DNA of 52,815 bases from positions 1-52,815 of the forward strand of contig CAYNGH010000005.1 in the NCBI GenBank assembly GCA_964396845.1, in the 5' to 3' direction. The DNA is from CAYNGH01 sp964396845. Lineage in GTDB: Bacteria; Vulcanimicrobiota; JAJTBE01; CAYNGH01. Both the position numbers and the translations under genes were made by a program. Positions 45,168 through 52,815 of this stretch are shown in pieces (the stretch's first letter is position 1; every line of letters begins with the position of its first letter). The notes below the pieces were generated by a model. That model was not told the origin of the DNA. It did no database searches and worked only from the letters and a program-made list of their open reading frames with translations.

Positions 45168-46261
45168 TGAATTATGTCCTCAATGACTATGTCGCCGTAG
45201 AAGAAAGCTCGATCCTTCCTGCGAAGCTCAAGGGACAAATCTTTGTCAGGTTCCAGCATCCGGGCCATGGAATCAGGCCTTCGGCGGGGTACCATCATAT
45301 TCCAGTACATAAGTCGTCCTCCGGGTGCGCCCTTCTGGACTATCTTTTCCAGGATCCGGTGATAGTTTTCCCTGGACATGTACTCAAAGATGTCACTGAG
45401 GTTGAAGCGATTGATGTATTTATTCTGTGCAATTTCAAGATAATCTTCCAGAGATGCCAGATGCCACTCAACACGATCAAGGCGTTTCTGGATCAAATCA
45501 TAATTTTCTTTGAGATATGGATAAGGCAAGGCCAAAAGATGGGTTCCGTTGAGAATATATTGAAGATAGGGATTAAACCTGGGCAGAAGCATAGTCAGAG
45601 CATACTGGGTTCTGTCAAAGAGGGCCTTTGAAAGTCCCGGCCCGCTGTAACGGAAAAATGATCGCTCCCTCCCCAGAAGACTCATAACCGGCCTGGAGAA
45701 GAATATGTCAAACACCACCTGCCAGGCCCAGGTGTTCCATTTTTCCTTGTAAAACACCTGCAACTCCTCAAGGGTGCGGATGTTGAAAAGATGGTTGATG
45801 TTATCCTGAGTCTGGATCAGGGGAAGAATTTTTTCCCGGAAAATCTTAAAATAATTTTCAAACTTTCCCCCATTGATAAACCCCGACTGGATAATCCCCG
45901 GCTTCTTGTTCCAGAAACTGCGGGCATCATCGGAAAGCTCCGGTTTACACATCTTATAGAGTTCCATGCGTCGGGAGCTGGGGCGGGATCCTGCCAACTC
46001 CAGATACTGGGAATTATCAAGACGCTTAAAGGCGGCAAGTTTTAATTCAAAAAGATACAGCTGTGTGGGGTTTACATCAAGAGCAATAACCCTGGCAGGG
46101 TCCTTAGTGAGAAGGGCCAAGGTGTTCTCCCCGCCCGATGCAATGGAAACCACCACGTCATTTTTCTGTACCTGCAGGCCTTCAACCAGGACATCTGCAT
46201 CTTCCCAGCACTGGGAATAGTTGATTTCACTGAAATTCGCATGTTGTGAAACTTCTGCCAC
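45164..46261 (-). CDS. BtaA-like (DUF3419) aminocarboxypropyl transferase
   Basis: The protein has 365 residues. The family entry motif is YSQCWEDADVL (15-25), the SAM-binding strand and loop VVSIASGGENTLALL and the acid in ALDVNPTQ. BtaA transfers the 3-amino-3-carboxypropyl group of SAM to diacylglycerol, the first step of betaine lipid synthesis; related DUF3419 proteins have unknown acceptors. BtaB, the usual N-methyltransferase partner, is absent from the window; a formyltransferase is present instead. GTG at 46261 has GGGAG 7 nt upstream. It heads five genes with three 4-nt or 1-nt overlaps. Confidence 0.82.
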   Translation of the reverse strand: MAEVSQHANFSEINYSQCWEDADVLVEGLQVQKNDVVVSIASGGENTLALLTKDPARVIALDVNPTQLYLFELKLAAFKRLDNSQYLELAGSRPSSRRMELYKMCKPELSDDARSFWNKKPGIIQSGFINGGKFENYFKIFREKILPLIQTQDNINHLFNIRTLEELQVFYKEKWNTWAWQVVFDIFFSRPVMSLLGRERSFFRYSGPGLSKALFDRTQYALTMLLPRFNPYLQYILNGTHLLALPYPYLKENYDLIQKRLDRVEWHLASLEDYLEIAQNKYINRFNLSDIFEYMSRENYHRILEKIVQKGAPGGRLMYWNMMVPRRRPDSMARMLEPDKDLSLELRRKDRAFFYGDIVIEDIIQ

Positions 46262-46323
46262 AATACCACTCCCAATTTGTGCAAATAAAATATTAATTTT
46301 ACATTAAGGCATAAAAAACCTTT

Positions 46324-46332
46324 ATCATATCA
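46324..46332 (-). promoter_or_regulatory. Extended -10 promoter of the BtaA-like operon
   Basis: The minus strand reads TGATATGAT, an extended -10 with TATGAT, about 62 nt before the GTG start. No strong -35 is present, as expected for extended -10 promoters. It shares this 9-mer with the region before the MetRS-like gene. Confidence 0.4.
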
Positions 46333-46432
46333 CACAAGTCTTGTTTATCGACACAGAGTACTGACCATGTTACTGCTGTTTTGTTTCTTTACAGCGGGAT
46401 TGTTGAATTGCCAACGAACCTGTCGTTACAGC

Positions 46433-46825
46433 TTATACAACTCCGTCGGTTTTCGGCGACATAATGCTGTCCAGTTGCTCAATCAGTTGATTCGGGCCGA
46501 AAGGCTTTGGAAGAAAAACCTCGGCCCCGGCATTGAGGGATTGTTCGGTAATGTCATGGTCTGTTATTGAAGATGTTACAAGTACGGGAATATTTCTGAA
46601 ACGATCATCATGCTTCAAAAGCCTGCATAGAGCCAGGCCTGATACAGTGGGAAGAATAATATCCAGAACAATGACATCCGGAGGGGCATCCATCACCGCC
46701 AGATAAAAATCGAGGCCGTCGGTAAAAAAAGTAGTATCAAACCTGGGATGATCACTAAATACCGCCCGCAGAAGTTCCAACTGCATCGGGAAGTCCTCGG
46801 CTATATAAAGTCTTGTCCTGCTCAT
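46433..46825 (-). CDS. Single-domain CheY-like response regulator
   Basis: The protein has 130 residues with a receiver domain only. The acidic pair is E10-D11 (IAEDF), the phosphoacceptor D55 (VLDIILP), T84/S85 and K107 in LPKPF. There is no output domain. AAGGAGG lies 5 nt before ATG. It follows pilC by 73 nt in the pilMBC direction, so a role in pilus or motility control is likely, as for PilG/PilH-type receivers; the partner kinase is not in the window. Confidence 0.9.
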   Translation of the reverse strand: MSRTRLYIAEDFPMQLELLRAVFSDHPRFDTTFFTDGLDFYLAVMDAPPDVIVLDIILPTVSGLALCRLLKHDDRFRNIPVLVTSSITDHDITEQSLNAGAEVFLPKPFGPNQLIEQLDSIMSPKTDGVV

Positions 46826-46898
46826 TCTTCCTCCTTGTCATCCCGGCGATACCGGCAATACCGGGCCGGGATAGCCCTCTGCCATGTCAAGTCCATAC

Positions 46899-48092
46899 TC
46901 AGCTTTCCAGGACTGTGAAAAGCTGCATGAAGGGAAGGGCCAGGGACAGGATAATCACTGCAATAAACAACCCCACCACGATCATGATGGCCGGCTCCAG
47001 CAGACTTGTTAATGCCCTGAGAGAAATCTCCACCTGGGTTTCATAAAAACCAGCCAGTTCCTTCAGCATTACATCCAGTGAACCGGTTTCTTCTCCCACC
47101 GTCATCATGCTCACCGCCATAGGGGTGAACAAATCTGAGCGCCCGATGGCCTGGCTGATGGAATCACCTTCACTAAGATTTTTCAGGGAATTCTTGAGAT
47201 GTTCCTCCATGACCAGGTTGCCGATACTCCCTGCGGTGAGATCCATGGCCTGAAGAATAGGCACGCCGGCTCCGTAGAGAGTTCCCAGAGTCCGGGCAAA
47301 ACGGGCTATTGCAAGTTTCTTGATGAGAGGGCCGATGACCCTCATTTCCAGCTTGAACCGATCAAAAGCATAAGCCCCCCGGGGAGTCTGCAGGATCTTG
47401 TAGGCTATGAACCCCAGCAGTATCAGCCCCAGAAGAACCCAGTGCCAACTGAGCTGCATAAAACGGCCAACCCCCAGAATAATCCTGGTCAGGAATGGAA
47501 GCTCCGTAGAGAAGCCTTCATAGACATCAATAACCACGGGTATTCCATAAGCCATGATAAATCCCATTACCAGAAGGGCAAAGGTGAGAGTCATCACCGG
47601 ATAGTAGAGCTGTCCGATTATTTTTCTTCGCAATATTTCCTGTTGTTCGATATATTTTGCCAGTCGCAGGAGAATCCCCGGAAGCTCACCGCCTCCTTCT
47701 CCCGCCTGCACCATGGAATAATACAGCTTGTCAAAAACCCCGGGGAATTCTTTTATGCACTCGGAAAGACTCTTTCCCGAGTTAATGCCGGAATCCAGCT
47801 CCAGGGCCACCTGTCGCAAAGACGGGCTTTCCACATCTGTTGCCAGAATATTCAAAGCCTTGCTCAACAGAATACCCGCCTTGAGCATGGAACCCAGCTC
47901 CTGGGTAAACAGCAGTAATTCCTCACCGCTTACCCTCAGCTTCTCTCTGCGAGTCTTCATCTGATTCAAATTAGTCACCGTCAGGTTTTTTTCCGAGAGA
48001 ACTTTCAGGGCAAAACTGCGGTTCTCTGCCTCCAGGGTACCAGACGAGCGATTCCCCTTATCATCAAGGGCCGTAAAAACATACTGCGCCAT
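46899..48092 (-). CDS. pilC: Type IV pilus/type II secretion inner membrane protein PilC/GspF
   Basis: The protein has 397 residues with the two duplicated cytoplasmic T2SSF domains (about 70-190 and 270-395) and three membrane helices, a typical PilC/GspF layout. Marks are FTQELGSMLKAGILLSKAL, VQAGEGGGELPGIL, and MTVGEETGSLDVMLKELAGFYE in the second repeat. It anchors the pilus motor. ATG at 48092 has GGAGG 7 nt upstream; the longer start at 48113 lacks one. It follows pilB by about 100 nt. Confidence 0.9.
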   Translation of the reverse strand: MAQYVFTALDDKGNRSSGTLEAENRSFALKVLSEKNLTVTNLNQMKTRREKLRVSGEELLLFTQELGSMLKAGILLSKALNILATDVESPSLRQVALELDSGINSGKSLSECIKEFPGVFDKLYYSMVQAGEGGGELPGILLRLAKYIEQQEILRRKIIGQLYYPVMTLTFALLVMGFIMAYGIPVVIDVYEGFSTELPFLTRIILGVGRFMQLSWHWVLLGLILLGFIAYKILQTPRGAYAFDRFKLEMRVIGPLIKKLAIARFARTLGTLYGAGVPILQAMDLTAGSIGNLVMEEHLKNSLKNLSEGDSISQAIGRSDLFTPMAVSMMTVGEETGSLDVMLKELAGFYETQVEISLRALTSLLEPAIMIVVGLFIAVIILSLALPFMQLFTVLES

Positions 48093-48191
48093 GGGAATTC
48101 CTCCAATCTCCATTTTCTATAAGTATAATCTAATAAACAGTATATCCTGATTATTAGTTTCTATGAAGATAAATATTTCAGTCGATGATTG

Positions 48192-49871
48192 TCAACTGTC
48201 GATGGTTGTAAAGCTGATTACCTCCTCAAGACTGGTAATCCCCAAAAAGAATTTATCCATAAGGCTCTTTTTCAGGGAAACAAATCCATCGGCTTCAGCC
48301 ATTTCCCTGATTTTTTCTGCGGTGACTCCTTCCCGATTGAGTCGGCGCATGGCAGGGGTAATCTCGATGAGTTCAACAATGGCTTCTCTTCCCCGATACC
48401 CCAGGTTGGAACAGGCATTGCACCCCACCGGCTCAAAAAGCGTTGCATTTCGGGGAATCCCATCAGACCCCAGAAAGCTCAAATCACTGTCGCTATAGCT
48501 GGCCTGTTTCTTGCACCTGGGACACAGCTTCCTGACCAGACGCTGTGCCAGGACACCGTTGAGGGAAGTGAGCACCAGATATGGCGCAATCCCCATATCA
48601 ATAAGGCGTGTAACTGCAGTAGAGGCATCATTGGTATGCAGGGTGGAAAAGACAAGATGTCCTGTGAGAGATGATCTGACTGCAATTTCCGCAGTTTCAA
48701 GATCCCGAATCTCCCCCACCATGATTACATCGGGATCGTGCCTCAGGATGGCCCGCAACCCTGCAGCGAAGGTGAAACCGATGGCAGAATGAACCTGAAT
48801 CTGAGATACTCCCACCAACTGATACTCCACCGGGTCTTCGATGGTTATGAGCTTTCGTTTTGATGACTTGATGGACTTGAGGGTCGCATAAAGGGTTGTG
48901 GACTTGCCGGAACCTGTAGGCCCTGTCACCAGAAAAATCCCGAAAGGCCGGCTTACAATCCGGCGATAATCTTTTAGCATATCAGAAGAGAAACCCAGGT
49001 CATCAAGCTCCTGTCCCCGACTCTGGGTATCCAGAACCCGAATAACAACACCTTCGCCGTGAATATTCGGAATGACGGAAACCCGCAGGTCAAATTTTCT
49101 CCCATCCACCACAAATGAAGTCCGCCCATCCTGGGGCAGTCGCTTTTCTGCCACATCCATTTCAGAAATAATCTTGATACGGGTCACCACAGAACGTATC
49201 AGATGGAACGGCGGAGGAGGGAACTCGTGGAGAACCCCGTCCACCCGGTATCGCAGGATGGCCCTGTTCTCATAGGGTTCAATATGAATATCGCTGGCGT
49301 TCATATTGATTCCCTGGGAAATCAGATAATTGACCAGCTTGATAGCTGGGGCTTCCTGATCCTGAAGATGAATATCCTCTTCTTTTTCTTTTTTTCCCCT
49401 GCGGGTTCCCGTTTTCTTCTGATCTGCGAAGGTATCCATCTTCTGGGCAACCTGCTCCTGGGAGAGAAAGAAACGGTTAATGCCTGCCTCAATATCGGGC
49501 CTGGTGGCAAGAACCGGTTCGATGGACAATCCTGTAAGATGTCTTAGATAATCAAGGGTTCCCAGATTGTCCTGATCCCACAGGGCGCAGTATAGTCGAT
49601 CTTCAATGCGGAACAGGGGCATTATCATAAAACGGCGGGCCACTTCTTCGCTGATCAGGGACAGGGTTTCCACATCGGGATGATAATGTTCAAGCTCAAC
49701 AAAGGGGATTCGCCACAGGGCTGACAGCTTCATCAAAAGCTGTCGGGAATCCAGAAGGTTCTCCTCTAACAGGAAATCAACGGGGTCCTGCCCTTCCCTT
49801 TTTTTGGCTACAACCTTCTCAAAGTCTTCCTGATCCAGCATGTCCTTGAGAAGTTCCAGAGAAACTGCCAT
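48192..49871 (-). CDS. pilB: Type IV pilus assembly ATPase PilB/GspE
   Basis: The protein has 559 residues. An N-terminal GspE_N-like domain (about 50-140) and a charged linker (about 140-170) lead to a motor domain. The Walker A is VTGPTGSGKSTTL (317-324 core), the Asp box is RDLETAEIAVRSSLTGH with VMVGEIRD, and a zinc knuckle has two CxxC pairs (KLCPRCKK and VGCNACSN). It powers pilin polymerisation as a hexamer. GGGGAG lies 8 nt before ATG. Upstream is pilM (39 nt). Confidence 0.92.
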   Translation of the reverse strand: MAVSLELLKDMLDQEDFEKVVAKKREGQDPVDFLLEENLLDSRQLLMKLSALWRIPFVELEHYHPDVETLSLISEEVARRFMIMPLFRIEDRLYCALWDQDNLGTLDYLRHLTGLSIEPVLATRPDIEAGINRFFLSQEQVAQKMDTFADQKKTGTRRGKKEKEEDIHLQDQEAPAIKLVNYLISQGINMNASDIHIEPYENRAILRYRVDGVLHEFPPPPFHLIRSVVTRIKIISEMDVAEKRLPQDGRTSFVVDGRKFDLRVSVIPNIHGEGVVIRVLDTQSRGQELDDLGFSSDMLKDYRRIVSRPFGIFLVTGPTGSGKSTTLYATLKSIKSSKRKLITIEDPVEYQLVGVSQIQVHSAIGFTFAAGLRAILRHDPDVIMVGEIRDLETAEIAVRSSLTGHLVFSTLHTNDASTAVTRLIDMGIAPYLVLTSLNGVLAQRLVRKLCPRCKKQASYSDSDLSFLGSDGIPRNATLFEPVGCNACSNLGYRGREAIVELIEITPAMRRLNREGVTAEKIREMAEADGFVSLKKSLMDKFFLGITSLEEVISFTTIDS

Positions 49872-49910
49872 TTTTCAAACTCCCCTCCCGTTGTGGGTTC
49901 ACAGTATTAT

Positions 49911-50996
49911 TCACCGCAGGGTAAGACCCACGGCAATTTTGTAAAGACAAGGCTCCTGTTTTATGTTCCTGTTTATCTTTCTGATTTTAGACCATGAGTC
50001 GATTTCAACAGGCACTCCCATCTTTTCCTCCAGGATCCGATCCAGGTTCATCATCCGGCTGTTTCCACCGGAAAAATAAATCCGGGAGAGAGGCTCCGTC
50101 ACCTGGGGAAAACTGGATTTAAAATAGCTCCATGATTTGTGAATCTCATCAAGCCACCTCACGATGAAAGGCTCCAGAGTGGCATCCCTTTTAATTGCAT
50201 CGTAGCTGATCTTGTATTCCTCGGCCTCGTCCCAGGAAGACTGAAAAGCCATCTGAAATGCATAAGTAAAATCACCTCCGGCAATGTTGAATTCCCTCGA
50301 ATAATATGGATAGCCATTTATCAGCACAGCAACAAGGGTCAGGCGAAACCCGCTGTGAACCAGCATCACCGGAGCATCTCCCGCGTCTGGGTGATTCCAG
50401 CGAAACTCCCGGACAAGAGGAAGTATCGGGGTTTCCAGGCTTTTCACCTTGAAACCGCAATCCGTTATTAAATTGATATACTCTTCCAGGCTGTCCTGAT
50501 GGGCAGCCGCCGCAAATACCGCAGTCTTGTTTTTTTTATCACCCAAGGGAGGTACCAAGAGAAAGTCCAGCTTTATCTTCTCTGCTGGGAAGGGGATATT
50601 TTTCATGGCTTTGGCTTCTACTGCCAGGGGAATTTCCTTTTTGCTCAGAGCTGGAAACTCAAGATACTGATTCACTGTCCCTTCCCCCTGTATCGATGAA
50701 CAGATTTCCAGTGGATTCCCGGCATATTTCTTCATCAGTCCCCGGGAAAGCTCTCTGAACTTGTCCCTTAGTTCATTCTTGTGGATCTTTTCATTCCGGG
50801 AGGTTCTTTCAGGCACCAGCCTGGTGTGAAGAAGACCGGCAATGCGATTGGTGCCTTTTTCCACCATAGCACACTTGAGATTTTCAGTGCCAAGATCAAA
50901 CCCCATCTCAACATGACGAAGGGTAATGGATCGTTCCAGGTAATTCTCACTGAAATTTTCAACGAAACTGTTGAGTTGACTTAAAAGATTCTTCAA
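49911..50996 (-). CDS. pilM: PilM-like actin-fold pilus assembly protein
   Basis: The protein has about 361 residues of the PilM/actin-like ATPase type. MGFDLGTENLKCAMVEKG is the phosphate-1 loop and FSGGNSRMMNLDRILEEKMGVPVE the second nucleotide region. In type IV pili PilM binds the N-terminus of PilN on the cytoplasmic face. A 30-residue N-terminal extension precedes the fold. TTG at 50996 has AAGGGAAG about 8 nt upstream; GTG at 51005 is an alternative, and the frame open to 51110 has no support. It is divergent from zwf. PilN, PilO, PilP and PilQ genes are not in the window. Confidence 0.83.
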   Translation of the reverse strand: MKNLLSQLNSFVENFSENYLERSITLRHVEMGFDLGTENLKCAMVEKGTNRIAGLLHTRLVPERTSRNEKIHKNELRDKFRELSRGLMKKYAGNPLEICSSIQGEGTVNQYLEFPALSKKEIPLAVEAKAMKNIPFPAEKIKLDFLLVPPLGDKKNKTAVFAAAAHQDSLEEYINLITDCGFKVKSLETPILPLVREFRWNHPDAGDAPVMLVHSGFRLTLVAVLINGYPYYSREFNIAGGDFTYAFQMAFQSSWDEAEEYKISYDAIKRDATLEPFIVRWLDEIHKSWSYFKSSFPQVTEPLSRIYFSGGNSRMMNLDRILEEKMGVPVEIDSWSKIRKINRNIKQEPCLYKIAVGLTLR

Positions 50997-51231
50997 CCAT
51001 TTCACTTCCCTTAAATATGAAAAACAATTTACTTCGTTTACTTGCCCCAAAGAGGCCAGATTCAATTTCGAGAAAAAAACTCCGGATCCTGTAATCTTTT
51101 TCCCTGTCAAGTATCAACCGGCAGATTACCTCTCCCGAGGAGATGACCGCGAACCATTAGGAGGACATTATTGTTATTTATCAGGAATAATGAAATATAC
51201 TACTTCTGACTTCAGGAGGATAACGACCCCA

Positions 51232-52779
51232 ATGGAAACTGTGATGCCCTTCAACCCTGTCAGGGAGGAGTTCTGCCGGGAAAGCAGGCCCGACGACTGC
51301 GTAATAGTCATATTCGGCGCATCGGGGGATCTGACCCGGAGAAAACTCATCCCTGCTCTTTTCAGCCTTTTCCGGCGAGGATTGATGCCCCGCAGATTTT
51401 ACATCATCGGTTCTGCCCGCACTGTCCTGGGAGATGAATCATTCCGGGAGATCCAGAGAGAATCTATGAACAAGCCCTCCTGGGATCAGAATCCCCAGAT
51501 GCTGCAGGATTTCCTGGCCCACCTGTATTATGTGCCGGGGGAATATGACAACCCCATGCTGTACCAGGCTCTCTCCCAAAGGATCAGGGAAATTCAAGGG
51601 GAGTCAACCCCCATTGACAACCATATCTACTATCTCTCCACCCCTCCTGCAGTCTATTGCACCATCATAACCCATCTTTCGGAATCGGGGCTTACCGATG
51701 AAGAAGATCGGGAATGCACCTGTTCCAGGGTTGTCATCGAAAAGCCCTTCGGCAGTGACCTTGCCAGCGCGGATTCTCTCAACCGCCGGCTTCTGACAAA
51801 ACTTCACGAGAAACAGATATACCGGATTGATCATTACCTGGGCAAGGAAACAGTGCAGAACATACTTATGTTCCGTTTCGCCAATGCCATATTCGAGCCG
51901 GTTTGGGACCGCCGTTACATCGACAATGTCCAGATAACCGCTGCTGAACATCTGGGCATTGAACATCGGGGAGGCTATTTTGAACAGGCGGGACTTCTCC
52001 GGGACATGTTCCAGAACCATATGCTTCAGTTGCTGTCCCTGGTGGCCATGGAACCCCCCACCTCTTTTTTCGGCGAGAGAATCCGGGATGAAAAAGTGAA
52101 ATTGCTCCGATCAATAAAACCCTTTGCTGTATATGACCTGAACCGGTGGGTAATCCGTGGACAATACGGGGCAGGCTCTGTTGATGGATTCCCCGTTATC
52201 CCGTATCAGGAAGAAAAAAAAGTTTCCCCGGATTCGACAATGGAAACCTTTGTGGCCATGAAGATTCTTATCGACAACTGGCGATGGCAGGGAGTCCCTT
52301 TTTATCTCCGCTCAGGAAAAAGGCTTCCCCGGAAAGTCACCCAGATTGCCATAACCTTCAAACAGGTGCCCCACTCCATGTTCACACCGCTTTCCCCGGG
52401 GGATTTGCATCGAAATGTTCTGGTTCTGGATGTTCAGCCCAGTGAAGGGGTATCCCTGACCATACAGGCCAAGCAACCGGGAGCCAAGATGTGCATGAGT
52501 TCCCTGACCATGGATTTTAAATATCGGAATGTATTCCCCGTGGCTATTCCCGATGCCTATGAAAGACTTCTGCTGGATGTCATGCTGGGGGATCAGTCCC
52601 TGTTCATCCGTGAAGATGGAATGCACCAGGCCTGGCAACTGATAACCCCCATTCTTGATGCATGGCATGGAAGCGATGCGGAATTGTATCCCCTGCATCC
52701 CTATGAGGCCGGATCCTGGGGGCCTGCAGAATCAGAGAACCTTCTGGGCCGGGATCAGCGCTCCTGGAGAATACCATAA
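51232..52779 (+). CDS. zwf: Glucose-6-phosphate 1-dehydrogenase
   Basis: The protein has about 515 residues and is full length. The NADP loop is IFGASGDLTRRKLIPAL, the active site RIDHYLGKETVQN contains the catalytic His region, and EKPFG precedes it. It oxidises glucose 6-phosphate to 6-phosphogluconolactone, opening the oxidative pentose phosphate or Entner-Doudoroff pathway. The AGGAGG at 51214-51219 favours ATG 51232 (12-nt spacing); ATG 51190 with AGGA very close is an alternative that adds 14 residues. A short downstream gene follows 12 nt after its stop. Confidence 0.93.
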   Translation: METVMPFNPVREEFCRESRPDDCVIVIFGASGDLTRRKLIPALFSLFRRGLMPRRFYIIGSARTVLGDESFREIQRESMNKPSWDQNPQMLQDFLAHLYYVPGEYDNPMLYQALSQRIREIQGESTPIDNHIYYLSTPPAVYCTIITHLSESGLTDEEDRECTCSRVVIEKPFGSDLASADSLNRRLLTKLHEKQIYRIDHYLGKETVQNILMFRFANAIFEPVWDRRYIDNVQITAAEHLGIEHRGGYFEQAGLLRDMFQNHMLQLLSLVAMEPPTSFFGERIRDEKVKLLRSIKPFAVYDLNRWVIRGQYGAGSVDGFPVIPYQEEKKVSPDSTMETFVAMKILIDNWRWQGVPFYLRSGKRLPRKVTQIAITFKQVPHSMFTPLSPGDLHRNVLVLDVQPSEGVSLTIQAKQPGAKMCMSSLTMDFKYRNVFPVAIPDAYERLLLDVMLGDQSLFIREDGMHQAWQLITPILDAWHGSDAELYPLHPYEAGSWGPAESENLLGRDQRSWRIP

Positions 52780-52791
52780 GGAGATGTTTTG

Positions 52792-52815
52792 ATGGACAAT
52801 AAATTCAGGTGTTTT
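52792..52815 (+). CDS. Start of a further gene (partial)
   Basis: ATG at 52792 has AAGGAG 8 nt upstream and lies 12 nt past zwf; the frame reads MDNKFRCF to the window edge. Genes after zwf are commonly 6-phosphogluconolactonase, but eight residues are not enough to say. Confidence 0.5.

Noticed and set aside
1..52815. CRISPR arrays, transposases, prophage and tRNA genes
   Set aside because: Reading the intergenic gaps showed no spaced direct repeats, no tRNA T-loop pattern and no integrase or transposase.

Overview
The window is one continuous, gene-dense bacterial chromosome segment of about 50% GC. I see no phage, insertion sequence, CRISPR array, rRNA or tRNA. The gene set suggests an uncultivated anaerobic bacterium. 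It includes AddAB-type recombination nucleases, LL-diaminopimelate aminotransferase, lysine-type EF-P, type IV pilus parts, archaeal-type glycogen debranching enzyme, HD-GYP signalling, radical SAM proteins and a SCIFF-like six-cysteine peptide. SCIFF peptides are a hallmark of Clostridia, but the rest does not read as a typical clostridium, so I leave the phylum open. Many starts are TTG or GTG and depend on strong Shine-Dalgarno sequences and 1-8 nt overlaps.

Layout. 1-7200: a partial sugar isomerase, a TMEM43-family membrane protein, a 5'-nucleotidase/purB pair, and a receiver plus four-PAS protein with no output domain. 7270-12556: a 26-residue peptide gene with its own consensus promoter and terminator, an esterase, an MFS transporter, a radical SAM/SPASM protein and an overlapping M16 peptidase; this resembles a ribosomal-peptide maturation locus. 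12514-21238 (minus): HD-GYP, addB and addA in an overlapping operon. 21281-28919: an unknown protein, a TPR protein with two degenerate GGDEF domains, efp, a DedA-like protein, rplI, dnaB and the SCIFF-like peptide. 28927-33737 (minus): TPR lipoprotein, frameshifted dprA, FHA/TPR protein, dapL and a membrane-anchored beta protein. 33881-38905 (plus): a methionyl-tRNA synthetase paralogue that has lost both HIGH and KMSKS, tatD, a secreted protein and a glycogen debranching enzyme. 38913-46261 (minus): a B12-binding radical SAM protein and a tight five-gene membrane-lipid-type operon (BtaA-like, polyprenol kinase-like, formyltransferase, AMP ligase, UbiA). 46433-50996 (minus): pilM, pilB, pilC and a CheY-like receiver. 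51232-52815: zwf and the start of the next gene.

Best candidates for something undescribed are: (1) the mini-peptide gene plus the radical SAM/M16/MFS cassette; (2) the orphan SCIFF-like peptide behind dnaB; (3) the catalytically dead MetRS paralogue sitting in the usual metG-tatD position; (4) the five-gene BtaA/kinase/formyltransferase/ligase/UbiA operon. All functional proposals rest on motif reading only.
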